From Metabacillus sediminilitoris (GTDB lineage: Bacteria > Bacillota > Bacilli > Bacillales > Bacillaceae): DNA of 64,000 nt. The stretch lies in assembly GCF_009720625.1 (NCBI RefSeq), contig NZ_CP046266.1, forward strand, positions 224,001-288,000, given 5' to 3'. How positions within the stretch are numbered: position 1 is the stretch's first letter; each line of letters begins with the position of its first letter. Below are positions 42,307 to 51,508 of this stretch, in pieces. The translations under genes and the position numbers were made by a program. The notes under the pieces were generated by a model, which was given only the letters and a program-made list of their open reading frames with translations, had not been told where the DNA came from and did no database searches.

Positions 42307-42430
42307 TGATTTTCTTGGGTAAAATGATAGCATTTCCACAATCATTTCTGGTTTATGTGTATCTATTACTTCTTGGATCGCTTCATACCAAACTGTATCT
42401 CCAGTTAGTGAATAGAAGGTATGAATTAAT
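42301..42430 (-). pseudogene. Fragment of an MBL-fold hydrolase
   Basis: On the minus strand about 40 codons read HTFYSLTGDTVWYEAIQEV and continue to a helix like those of UlaG-type metallo-beta-lactamase-fold hydrolases. The rest of the gene is missing on both sides. Gene debris. Confidence 0.55.
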
Positions 42431-42452
42431 GGAAAAAAAAACGAGGTTTCTC

Positions 42453-42670
42453 ATATGGATGAGGTCAACAAACTGATTCATAAACCTTTGCCCTATATCA
42501 TCTGCATGATCGATGAATTGGACTGTGTGCTGGTCTAAAAAAATTTAAAAAACTAGAAAAAGCTGCAGACCTTAACAACGGCGGCAAAACGAGGATTGTT
42601 AACGAGACACTGGAATTATATTTTGCAATTGGGGGCCCATTGGAAAAACTATATAAAAATGATTAAAGAA
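42453..42670 (+). pseudogene. Short unidentified coding remnants
   Basis: Two short plus-strand stretches: 42454-42537 (including KPLPYIICMIDELD, faintly FtsK-like) and about 42541-42666 (ending FAIGGPLEKLYKND). Neither has a full gene context. Treated as debris; the FtsK resemblance is weak. Confidence 0.25.
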
Positions 42671-42794
42671 AAACCGTTAAATACATTCATTTGTCGGTTT
42701 TTTATGGCCTTTAGTATCTTTTCTAATCACTTAGTGTTTTTTGTGTTTTTAAATACAAACTATTATGCCAAACAGGCATTTTTTATAATAACCT

Positions 42795-43286
42795 CTAACA
42801 CAAAACGATTATTCTATATGGTGTAGTTTGGGCAGGGATACTTTTTGTGGCAGGTCCATAAATAACAATTAGATCACGGTTAGCGGGGGTTTTTGAAAAG
42901 GATTGCCCATTTGTTAATACTATTTGAGTATATGGAGATATATTTATTCGTAATCGTCCATCACTACTCTCCAGCTGACTATTAAAATAATCTACTTTTA
43001 CATTTTGATATGTGTTATCTTTTGCCATGACAAGTGCTTGATATTGTGGGGGGTAAATAAGAGGTACAGGTGCATTACCATCATAATATCCAGTTATTCG
43101 ATCTCCTACTGCTACCATTACATGGTCTACAAAGTAAGTTGTGGGTGACACCACGAAGTTTACTAATGCTCCCATTCCATTTTCTACTGATATTAATTTA
43201 TAACAGTCTTCTCCTTCGCCATTTTGCCCTGTAATAAAATCACTTATCATAGTGACCGTCCCATGAAAAGAATAAAAATTAATCAT
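42795..43286 (-). CDS. Uncharacterised Bacillus protein, 163 aa
   Basis: Start set at ATG 43286 because GGAGG lies 7 nt upstream; the longer frame (185 codons) would span the ribosome site. No signal peptide or membrane segment. Beta-rich sequence starting MINFYSFHGTVTMISDF, with repeats of small beta strands (YFVDHVMVAVGDRITGYYDGNAPVPLIYPPQYQALV). It resembles conserved hypothetical proteins of spore formers, from memory; function unknown. It has no co-oriented neighbour. Confidence 0.75.
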   Translation of the reverse strand: MINFYSFHGTVTMISDFITGQNGEGEDCYKLISVENGMGALVNFVVSPTTYFVDHVMVAVGDRITGYYDGNAPVPLIYPPQYQALVMAKDNTYQNVKVDYFNSQLESSDGRLRINISPYTQIVLTNGQSFSKTPANRDLIVIYGPATKSIPAQTTPYRIIVLC

Positions 43287-43901
43287 ACGCATACCTCCAT
43301 TCTTTTGAAAAGATAATGCATTGAACAATATAACAAGCGTGTATTTCAACATTAGTAGGGCTGCTTAACTTTGTTCCAATTATCGATGCTGCCCAACTTG
43401 CGGATATAGTTTGAGTTCCTTTCCATGTTAAAAGGTTTTCGGCATATCCTAATGTATCCGAACTAGAAATACCAATAATAAGTTAAAAAAAGTAAATCAT
43501 AACGCAGATTTTTCTTTTTTTATTTTTAACAACGGGATTTAAAGCAGCTACAGCAAGAATTTCGCCTTTAACGGTTTGATCTAATTTACCATTTCATAGT
43601 AAAGCTGTGTTAGATAAACATTTGTGAATTACTTTGTGTACCATATGCAGGTCAATACCTATATGACACCATAAAGGTTAGGAAAATGATCTGTATAGCA
43701 ATGCTAAGGGGATTGAAAAGTGAAAAAATGTGAATTGTTAATAAAACCATCAAAGGGGCTAACAATTTAGTGAGGTCTGCAAGGAGTTTTACAAAAATAA
43801 CTATTTTATAGGTATACACACATTTCTGAGAGTACAAGTTGATAGGTAAATGACTAAGGAATATGATGATGTGAGATTAAGAAAGTAAAGGAGTTCATTT
43901 T
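43287..43901. other. Gap without an intact gene
   Basis: 615 nt. Minus-strand traces such as LLTWKGTQTISASWAA (around 43400-43450) and LDQTVKGEILAVAALNPV (around 43540-43600) look like debris of an unknown gene. No RNA or hairpin recognised. Confidence 0.4.
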
Positions 43902-44297
43902 ATGTATTATAACTATCCATATAGTCATGAAGCTTATTTGTATTCAACTCCATTCCAAGCTGAGAATTATTACCATGCAATCCCTGATGAAAGACAATTT
44001 GGTGGGTTTCCACCTCCGTTTGCACCACCTGGTCAAGGTTCAACTGCAGGACCACCAACTTCACCACCGCCATCATTTGTTCCTCAACAACAAGTAGAAG
44101 CATATGCAGTTGACCCAGGAGGTATTAGAGGATGTTTATTTAGATACACGTATGTGTGGCTGAGAGGTTTTGAATCATTTTGGTTTTATCCAACATTTGT
44201 AGGTAGAGACTCTGTCGCAGGGTATCGTTGGACTGGATTTAGATGGGTTTATTTCGGAATAGACTTACGACAAATTCAATCGTTTACTTGCTATTAA
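43902..44297 (+). CDS. Proline-rich Bacillus protein with conserved aromatic C-terminus
   Basis: 131 residues. The first half is Tyr/Pro/Gly-rich (FPPPFAPPGQGSTAGPP), low complexity; the second half is compact: IRGCLFRYTYVWLRGFESFW, YPTFVGRDSVAGYRWTG and a final Cys-Tyr. No signal peptide. Similar small proteins occur in many Bacillus genomes and resemble spore-surface proteins in composition; that role is inference. AAAGGAG precedes the ATG. Single gene; a hairpin terminator follows at 44354. Confidence 0.75.
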   Translation: MYYNYPYSHEAYLYSTPFQAENYYHAIPDERQFGGFPPPFAPPGQGSTAGPPTSPPPSFVPQQQVEAYAVDPGGIRGCLFRYTYVWLRGFESFWFYPTFVGRDSVAGYRWTGFRWVYFGIDLRQIQSFTCY

Positions 44298-44353
44298 TAA
44301 GAAAAAGGTTTGTGTATCTAATAATCAGTGAACACTGAAATGTCATAAATGTT

Positions 44354-44396
44354 AAAAGGTATAATTGCTTAAAAAAAGTGATTTATACCTTTTCTT
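44354..44396 (+). terminator. Terminator after the proline-rich gene
   Basis: AAAAGGTATAA and TTTATACCTTTT pair, followed by CTTTTG. A second hairpin GGGTAGG/CCTACCC lies at 44490-44509. Confidence 0.7.
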
Positions 44397-44544
44397 TTGT
44401 TCATAAAAAAGATGTTTATTTAAAATTTTATCTAGAAGAATAACTGCAAAATAATTAGTAAAGTTAATAACATTTAATGTGTTATAAAAGGGTAGGAAAA
44501 CACCTACCCAATGATCTTAAAAAACGCTCATACTATTTTGAAAT

Positions 44545-44690
44545 ATTTTAAGTGAAAGAATATATACCTATAATATTAAATGATTCTTTAAATCTATTTT
44601 CCTCTATTATATATCATGATGAATAGGCCGCATGATGTAAGGCATTTAAGCCAAAACATCCATGAAATAGTTAACTCTATTCTAATAACT
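44545..44690. repeat. Dispersed AT-rich repeat, copy 2
   Basis: AAATATTTTAAGTGAAAGA at the start, CATGATGAATAGGCCGCATGATG and AAGCCAAAACATC at the end. Related to 33985-34078 and 40196-40250. Fills the gap before the AraC gene. Confidence 0.6.
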
Positions 44691-44733
44691 AACAAGGAAC
44701 GAATATCTGAATGAGTGAAGTACTACATACATC

Positions 44734-45648
44734 TTAAAATTTATTTTTGTATTCTTTTTGTATATTTTTAGGAGAAAGATTGTATTCCTTTTTGAAGAGT
44801 CTGTAAAAACTCGAATAATCAGGAAACCCGCATTGTAAGGCAATATTCTCTATGGACATCTGATTTTGTTTAATCATCGTTACAGCAAAAGCTAGACGTT
44901 TTAATGATACGTAACGGTAAAAGGGCAGATCCATGTTCTTTTTAAAATAATGAGAAAAATAATATTTATTTAAATGGAAATAACTGGATACTTTGTCTAA
45001 ACTTAAATCCGGATCTGTCAAATGTGATTCAATGTATTCTAGTATAGATACTAGCCTTGGGTCCAGTTCATCTTTGTTATTAAGATTTGGCATACTGCTT
45101 GCAGGATTGAAGATGATTTGAAGCACTTGAAATAATAGGTAATGCAATGTAAATGAAAAGTTTTCTCCGCTATTTGTTCTATTCGTTATTTCAGAAAGGA
45201 AAGAAATGATATTCTGAAAGTTTTTTGCATTCAAATTTAACACATAAGAGCCTTGTGTCTTTTGATAAATAATATTCTCTTTCAAAGATGGTGAACTAGA
45301 TTCAAAGTCTGACATTAAATGCGGACTAACAGTTAAAACTATGCGCTCATAGTTATCGAAATCCTTTACAGTAGCCTTATGAACAGCATAAGGAGGAATC
45401 ACTACAACATCTCCTCTCCTTAAGGCATATGTCTTTCCTTCACAAAAAAATTCACAATCCCCGCCTAAAAATACAAGAACCTCCATAACATCGTGACTGT
45501 GTAAACGGAATAATGGATCTGTTTGGTAAAATCTCTCTGCAGATTGGTTATGTTTCTTAAGCCATTCATAGGATTCATTATTTTTGATAAAGGAATAAAT
45601 TTCAAAGTCTTGATTTTTTGCTGGAATAAAAACAGACTGATTCATCAT
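44734..45648 (-). CDS. AraC-family regulator with cupin sensor
   Basis: About 304 residues; start at ATG 45648 or 45645, both just after GAGAGGAT. N-terminal cupin (~40-110: LHSHDVMEVLVFLGGDCEFF, RRGDVVVIPPYAVH) and C-terminal double helix-turn-helix (~205-300: LDKVSSYFHLNKYYFSHYFKK and IENIALQCGFPDYSSFYRLFKKEY). Such proteins respond to sugars. Divergent from the GH3 gene across a 357-nt gap without other genes, so it probably controls it. Confidence 0.9.
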   Translation of the reverse strand: MMNQSVFIPAKNQDFEIYSFIKNNESYEWLKKHNQSAERFYQTDPLFRLHSHDVMEVLVFLGGDCEFFCEGKTYALRRGDVVVIPPYAVHKATVKDFDNYERIVLTVSPHLMSDFESSSPSLKENIIYQKTQGSYVLNLNAKNFQNIISFLSEITNRTNSGENFSFTLHYLLFQVLQIIFNPASSMPNLNNKDELDPRLVSILEYIESHLTDPDLSLDKVSSYFHLNKYYFSHYFKKNMDLPFYRYVSLKRLAFAVTMIKQNQMSIENIALQCGFPDYSSFYRLFKKEYNLSPKNIQKEYKNKF

Positions 45649-46005
45649 GGTATCCTCTCTCATACAGCAAGATTTACAATCTTTATAGCAATAAGTGTCA
45701 TTTTTTTTTAACTTTTTGTTGCTATTATAACACTATGAATGAAAGCACTAACAAAAATTTTAAGAATGTATAGGGAATAATAGGGACATCTGAAAAACCA
45801 TTTTACCATTCAGATAGTGATAAATAATCAACCGCATGACTAATACCATATTGGCAATTTTCGTAGTATTCATTTGTTAGCAGAAGTTTATTAAACAAAG
45901 AGTGGGCACCCTATCATAAGATTTTTAATCATCTAACAGTAGAATAGCCAAAAGAATCATATAGATGCGATATATACAGATAAACGATATTTAGGAGGAA
46001 TAGTA

Positions 46006-48132
46006 GTGGAAGTTAATCATAACCAACCAGAATTAGAAGTTAGAGCTAAGAAAATCATTGAAGTGGATGGATTAAAATTTAAAGATTTAAATAATGATGG
46101 GAAGCTAGATCCTTACGAGGATTGGCGTTTGAGCCCTAAAGAACGTGCAGAGAACCTAGTTTCATTGATGAATATCGATGAAAAAATCGGTATGATGCTG
46201 ATTAATTCACGTAAAATGGGACTTGCTCAGGAAGATAAGGAAAAGACAAGTCATGATGGTGTATTAGACGAGGCAATTATCGAAAAAGGGGAAAATATCT
46301 TCGCACAATCAAAAGTATATGGAACAACACATACTATTGAGAAAAGACATTTAAGACACTTTATATTAAGAGACAACTTTAGTCCATCTGAAATCGCAGA
46401 GTGGATTAATAAAATGAATGAAATTGCTGAGGGAACACGCTTAGGTATTCCTTGCTTGGTTACATCGAATTCAAGAAATGAAAATGCAGAATCTATCTTT
46501 GGTATGAATGATGCAGGAGGAGTTTTCTCTACATGGCCTGGAACTTTAGGACTTGCAGCGGCAGCTAAAGGCGAGATTAAAAACGGTGGCGATGCATCAC
46601 TTATTAGCGAATTTGCTGAAATCGCTCGCAAAGAGTGGGATGCTACTGGTATTAGAAAAGGTTATATGTACATGGCGGATACTGTTACAGATCCGAGATG
46701 GCAACGTACGTATGGTACGTTTGGAGAAGATCCAGAATTTATTTCTGATGCTATTGGTCGTCTTATTGACGGATTCCAAGGTGAGGAATTAGGGAAGCAC
46801 AGTATTGCAATGACAACGAAGCACTTCCCAGGTGGAGGAGCAAGGGAGAATGGATTTGACCCTCACTATAAAGAAGGAAAGTGGAATCTTTACCCAACTC
46901 CAGGCAGCTTAGAAAAATATCACTTACCACCATTTAGAGCAGCGGTAGAGCATGGAACATCATCTATCATGCCATATTATTCGATCCCAAGCATCAAGAA
47001 GAGTGTGGTACAAGAGTTTGAAGGCGAAGACATTCCATTTGAAGAAGTAGGCTTCACATTCAACCACTATTTCATTAACCATATTCTAAGAGGCAAGCTT
47101 GGTTTTAAAGGCTATATTAATAGTGACAGTGGTATTGTAAATAATATGAGCTGGGGAGTAGAAGAATTAAGCGAGGCTGAACGTTTTGCGAAAGCAATTA
47201 ATGCTGGGACAGATATCGTTGCTGACACAAATGATATAGAAAATCTTAAAATCGCTGTTAGCAAAGGCTGGATTAGTGAAAAGCGTATTAATGAAGCGAA
47301 TGTACGACTCCTTACTGAAATGTTTACGTTAGGTATTTTTGATGATCGCACATATAATTCACCAGAAGAGGCTACAGTTGTAGTTAGCAACATAGCGAAT
47401 TGGGAAGCAGCTTATGAAGGACATAAAAAATCTGTAACGATCCTTAAAAATCAAAATGAGACGTTACCATTAACAGTTGAAAAGCTTAATAATAAAAAGA
47501 TTTATGTGGAAGTATTACACAAGGAAGTAGAACGAGCAACAAAATACACTGAGCAAGCAAGAAAAGAATGTCAAGAGCTCGGCCTATTTACGATGATAGA
47601 TAACTATGAAGAAGCTGACGTAGCGATCATTTTCTTGCATCCAAAATCAGGCTCTTACTTCAACGCGACACCTGGACTATTAGAGCTTGAGATTTGTGAG
47701 GATAAAGTAGTATCAGCTTTAGATGGCTCATTGTATCAGGAAACGACTATAACTGGTATGGATCATTTAAAAGAAGTGACAAACAGCCTTCATAGCCGTG
47801 GTGGAAAAGTTGTTATGAGTGTTAATGTAACATTGCCATGGATACTTGGAAATATTGAACCAATGGCAGATGCATTAATCGCTGGATATGATACCTTCTA
47901 TAATGCACAGCTTGAAGTTATCGCAGGTAATAGTAATCCAGTAGGTGTTTTACCATTGACATTACCAGCAAGTGAGGATGTAATCGCGGTTCGTCAGAAT
48001 GGCGAATCTGTGTCAAGAAATGATGTACCTGGCTATGATAAGGACAAATATATGCCTGCAGGACAATCATATGCATATAAGGATAGCGATGGTAATATCT
48101 ATAAACTCGGTCATGGACTAACATATGCATAA
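46006..48132 (+). CDS. GH3 glycoside hydrolase (beta-glucosidase-like), cytoplasmic
   Basis: 708 residues from a GTG with AGGAGG upstream. No signal peptide. Near the N-terminus is a calcium-binding-like loop DLNNDGKLDPYEDW (27-40). GH3 motifs: TKHFPGGGARENG (substrate Lys-His, ~267) and GYINSDSGIV with the likely nucleophile Asp (~373); the C-terminal domain (~470-700) carries the usual alpha/beta sandwich, but a fibronectin domain is lacking. It probably splits imported beta-linked disaccharides or glycosides. No transporter is encoded beside it. Confidence 0.88.
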   Translation: MEVNHNQPELEVRAKKIIEVDGLKFKDLNNDGKLDPYEDWRLSPKERAENLVSLMNIDEKIGMMLINSRKMGLAQEDKEKTSHDGVLDEAIIEKGENIFAQSKVYGTTHTIEKRHLRHFILRDNFSPSEIAEWINKMNEIAEGTRLGIPCLVTSNSRNENAESIFGMNDAGGVFSTWPGTLGLAAAAKGEIKNGGDASLISEFAEIARKEWDATGIRKGYMYMADTVTDPRWQRTYGTFGEDPEFISDAIGRLIDGFQGEELGKHSIAMTTKHFPGGGARENGFDPHYKEGKWNLYPTPGSLEKYHLPPFRAAVEHGTSSIMPYYSIPSIKKSVVQEFEGEDIPFEEVGFTFNHYFINHILRGKLGFKGYINSDSGIVNNMSWGVEELSEAERFAKAINAGTDIVADTNDIENLKIAVSKGWISEKRINEANVRLLTEMFTLGIFDDRTYNSPEEATVVVSNIANWEAAYEGHKKSVTILKNQNETLPLTVEKLNNKKIYVEVLHKEVERATKYTEQARKECQELGLFTMIDNYEEADVAIIFLHPKSGSYFNATPGLLELEICEDKVVSALDGSLYQETTITGMDHLKEVTNSLHSRGGKVVMSVNVTLPWILGNIEPMADALIAGYDTFYNAQLEVIAGNSNPVGVLPLTLPASEDVIAVRQNGESVSRNDVPGYDKDKYMPAGQSYAYKDSDGNIYKLGHGLTYA

Positions 48133-48172
48133 TAAGTGTTTATTTTAATGATAATATGTGTTTAAAAATGAG

Positions 48173-48216
48173 AAAAGGTCTTTCATTGCTCAGTGAACAG
48201 ATGAAAGGCCTTTTTT
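48173..48216 (+). terminator. Terminator of the GH3 gene
   Basis: AAAAGGTCTTTCAT and ATGAAAGGCCTTTTTT pair around TGCTCAGTGAACAG. A second hairpin with AGAAGCAG/CTGCTTCT and a T run lies at 48261-48288. The remaining ~200 nt before the next gene show nothing else. Confidence 0.85.
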
Positions 48217-48485
48217 AATGTTGATTGTCAGAAGAGTATTTACTAAAGAAATGATTTGGAAGAAGCAGGGATATCTCTGCTTCTTTTTATGTTAACGTTT
48301 GGTGCCATTGTTCCTTATATGGAATGCGGTTTGGAAAACCTAACATGTCTCCTTATCTATAAACAGGCAATAAAAGTTTGAATTTCATACTATTTTCCGT
48401 TTGAAATAGGCCTTTCGAACTGGGTGTTTTTTCAGCAAATCATATATTCTTAGAGTAAAAAAACGAGAAGAAATGAGGAGCTATT

Positions 48486-50831
48486 ATGCTTAAAAGAATT
48501 GGCTCATTGATTATTACATTATTACTATTTTCCTCAGCAATTATTCCATCTTTCACACATGCATATGAAAATACGCCATATCAACCTCCTCTAACAATAA
48601 GAGGAACAACGGTAACATATGGTGTAAATAGTGGGAAGGGCAGATTGGATCTACAATGGACAACAATGCACAAAGCTACACATTATTCATTGTTATTATG
48701 GAATGGGAAGCAATATGATGAAATTCCTGTCGGGTTACAAACGTCTTGGACATCACAAGGTAAAGGAATATTTCCGACAGAGGAAGAGATAACTAGTAAT
48801 CAAAGTCATTTTCATATCGATGGAAACGGAGAAGAATTAGCAGATGATCCGAGAGCACTTTACATGGCCAACGAAGCTGTAGAATCTAGTCGAGCATATC
48901 GATTTAAAGTAAGAGCGTATTATCCCGATTCTACATTCGAGGATTCTCCTGAAACAATCATGACGCTGCAAGATGTAACTGCGCCAAGCGCTCCTGAACA
49001 AGTGAGAATAGAGGGAAACAAAGTGAAGTGGACATCTTCACAAGATAATACAACAACAGATTTAACCTACCAAATAAAGTTTAAAAATTTATCTGGCTCA
49101 TGGATTGATTACTATTCTACAAAGGAAACAGAAATTGAGATACCTGATCTGTTTAACAGGACCACATCTGGTTTTACCTTTGAAATAATCGCGAAGGATC
49201 AAGAGGGAAATTATTCAAAGACATGGAGCAGCTTTTTCCTTCCAGCTACAACCTTTTTAGGTTATTCGATCCCTAATCAATATATAATTGGAAATCAAGC
49301 CAACTGGAATTTTCAAGTAAAGAATAATGAGTCAGTTGCTTGGACTAATGATTCTAATATTGAAATACAATTTTATGATGAACCTGAATTAGAAGGTGTA
49401 CGTCTGCAGTTAAATAATCAGGAAGTTATCCAACCAGGACAAACTAAAACGTTCTCTCACAAACTGTCATTTTTTTCAGAAGGAAATCATACATTTTCAT
49501 TTGACTTAGAACGTAATGGTCAAAGAATGTATGTCGGCTCAACAGTAAACGTCATATCGAGCTATCCAGTTTTGCCGACATCTGATTTTGTATTAAACCA
49601 AGGAAACATTTTTACTAATTCAAGATATGTAACCTTGCAGCCTCAATCATATTCTCTAAATGGTGTTTCCTTATATATTCGCGAACCAGGAAATGAGTGG
49701 ATGGAATTGCCTTCTTCACAGTTTCTATTGACTGAAGGAGATGGAGAAAAATCAATTGAGGCAAAATGGGTGGCAAGTTGGGGTGCTGAATCTGCTGTTA
49801 CTAGAAAGGTTTTGACATTAGATCAGACACCACCTGTTTTAAAGATAACTCGTCTACCGTCTGTTGTGAAAAATTCTGTTGCAATAAGTGGTCATGTTAG
49901 TGACAATCATATTTCACAAGTTACAGTAACGGCAAATGGGCTAGTTCTTTACTCAGGTAACATCCCTGGAGATTTCATAACGAACTGGGATACGTCTAAG
50001 CTTCCAAGTGGGAACTATCCAATATCTGTCATTACAAAGGATTTGGCAGGTAATTTATCGACATACGAATCAAAAATTACTGTTGATCATACGCCACCAG
50101 TAAAACCAACAACAGATAGTGTAACTGATAAAAGTACAGTGATTACGGGGAAAGCTGAACCATTATCAACGATAACAATTAAAAGAAGTACTACATCTCT
50201 AGTAACTGGTACGGCAGGAGTAGATGGGAAGTTCTCATTGAAAATACCTGTACAAAAGGCAGGAACGCTCTTAACAGTTTACTCAACAGATCTTGTAGGA
50301 AATCAAAATTCTTTAGATGTAATTGTAAAGGATGTTACAGCTCCTACTAGTCCAGTTGTAGATGCTATTTCAAATTTGGCTGTAACCGTCACTGGAAAAG
50401 CAGAAGCAAATGCCTCTATTATCATTAGTAATGGAACAAAAACGGTAGGATCAGGAAAAGCGGCTAGCGACGGTAAATTCAAGGTTACCATTCCAAAACA
50501 AACACAAGGTACAAAATTAACGATTATTGCTAAAGATTCGGCAGGAAATAGTAGTAAAGCAATCTCGTTAACTGTTATTGATAAAATTGCACCGAGTAAA
50601 CCGATTCTGAACAGTATAACTTACAAGCAAAGCAGCTTAACAGGAAAGGCAGAAACGTTTGCGACAATTTCTGTTTACCGTGGAAAAACGTTTTTAAAGT
50701 CTGCGAATGTTACCTCAAAAGGTACATTTTCTGTAAGTATAGGGAAACAAAAGAGAGGGACGGTCTTAACCGTTTATGCGAAGGATGCTTCCGGCAACAT
50801 AAGCAGTGCTGCTTCAATAAAAGTGAAATAA
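48486..50831 (+). CDS. Secreted multidomain Ig-like repeat protein
   Basis: 781 residues. Signal peptide ~1-27 (LIITLLLFSSAIIPSFTHA). Then a fibronectin-III-like region (~30-255), a CARDB-like middle (~255-355), and bacterial Ig-like modules, with three tandem ~80-residue C-terminal repeats (~540-781) sharing the pattern GKAE..TI.V.....G.F...I..Q..GT.LTVYA.D..GN. No LPXTG or S-layer anchor. GAGGAG precedes the ATG. Likely extracellular or wall-associated adhesin-like protein; partner unknown. Stands alone between terminators. Confidence 0.82.
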   Translation: MLKRIGSLIITLLLFSSAIIPSFTHAYENTPYQPPLTIRGTTVTYGVNSGKGRLDLQWTTMHKATHYSLLLWNGKQYDEIPVGLQTSWTSQGKGIFPTEEEITSNQSHFHIDGNGEELADDPRALYMANEAVESSRAYRFKVRAYYPDSTFEDSPETIMTLQDVTAPSAPEQVRIEGNKVKWTSSQDNTTTDLTYQIKFKNLSGSWIDYYSTKETEIEIPDLFNRTTSGFTFEIIAKDQEGNYSKTWSSFFLPATTFLGYSIPNQYIIGNQANWNFQVKNNESVAWTNDSNIEIQFYDEPELEGVRLQLNNQEVIQPGQTKTFSHKLSFFSEGNHTFSFDLERNGQRMYVGSTVNVISSYPVLPTSDFVLNQGNIFTNSRYVTLQPQSYSLNGVSLYIREPGNEWMELPSSQFLLTEGDGEKSIEAKWVASWGAESAVTRKVLTLDQTPPVLKITRLPSVVKNSVAISGHVSDNHISQVTVTANGLVLYSGNIPGDFITNWDTSKLPSGNYPISVITKDLAGNLSTYESKITVDHTPPVKPTTDSVTDKSTVITGKAEPLSTITIKRSTTSLVTGTAGVDGKFSLKIPVQKAGTLLTVYSTDLVGNQNSLDVIVKDVTAPTSPVVDAISNLAVTVTGKAEANASIIISNGTKTVGSGKAASDGKFKVTIPKQTQGTKLTIIAKDSAGNSSKAISLTVIDKIAPSKPILNSITYKQSSLTGKAETFATISVYRGKTFLKSANVTSKGTFSVSIGKQKRGTVLTVYAKDASGNISSAASIKVK

Positions 50832-50889
50832 TTTTGATGGAAAATGAAAAGAAGAAATAAGTGATAGCTGCTAAAATCTTTTCAATATA

Positions 50890-50939
50890 AAAAAGAGGGC
50901 TTCCCAAAAGCTATGTAAACCTTTTGGGAAGCCTCTTTT
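50890..50939. terminator. Bidirectional terminator
   Basis: AAAAGAGG-CTTCCCAAAAG pairs with CTTTTGGGAAGCCTCTTTT; serves the Ig-like gene on one side and the PH-domain gene on the other. Confidence 0.88.
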
Positions 50940-50964
50940 ACTATTATTAGTAATTGTTATACCA

Positions 50965-51342
50965 TTATGTGCAAACAGCAACTAATATTTTCTGAATATC
51001 GTAAATGCTTTTATCCTTCTTAAATTGTTTTGCGATTGCTGGGGTTTGAGCTCCGGAAATCCAAATTTTTAATTCAGCATCTAAATCAAAGTGTCCGGCT
51101 GTTTCTATACTAAAGTGGGAAATACTTTTGAAAGGAATGGAATGATATTCAATCTTTTTACCAGTAAGACCTTGCTTATCGACTAGTAATAGGCGCTTAT
51201 CCGTAAAAACAATTAAATCCCTAATTAGTTTAAAAGCAACATCTACTTCTTCACCAGCTGCTAATATTTGTTGCAGTTCACTTGCTACAGCTTCTTTGTC
51301 AACGGTAGAGGCATTTCCTAAAAGACTACTCAATAATCCCAT
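50965..51342 (-). CDS. Bacterial PH-domain protein (bPH_1 family)
   Basis: About 125 residues from the third ATG of a run of three; AGGAGG fits it best. One bacterial pleckstrin-like domain: ILAAGEEVDVAFKLIRDLIVFTDKRLLLVDKQG and YHSIPFKSISHFSIETAG are typical. Similar to YvbH/YozO-type proteins. Function unknown. Cytoplasmic, single gene. Confidence 0.85.
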   Translation of the reverse strand: MGLLSSLLGNASTVDKEAVASELQQILAAGEEVDVAFKLIRDLIVFTDKRLLLVDKQGLTGKKIEYHSIPFKSISHFSIETAGHFDLDAELKIWISGAQTPAIAKQFKKDKSIYDIQKILVAVCT

Positions 51343-51508
51343 CATCATTCCTCCTAAATTAATTATTTATGAATTATTGGGCAAATACCCAGTAATGCAA
51401 TTACAAAAAGCGTAGTAGCTACCCGGAGGTCGATACCAAGTATTTCCACCTAGAGTTAAATATATCATCCTTTTGTTATGATTTAAACGTATTATTTAAA
51501 ACATGCGG

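Noticed and set aside
42596-42826. 76-codon plus-strand frame
   Set aside because: Hydrophobic, no ribosome site, covers debris and the end of the convergent gene at 42795.
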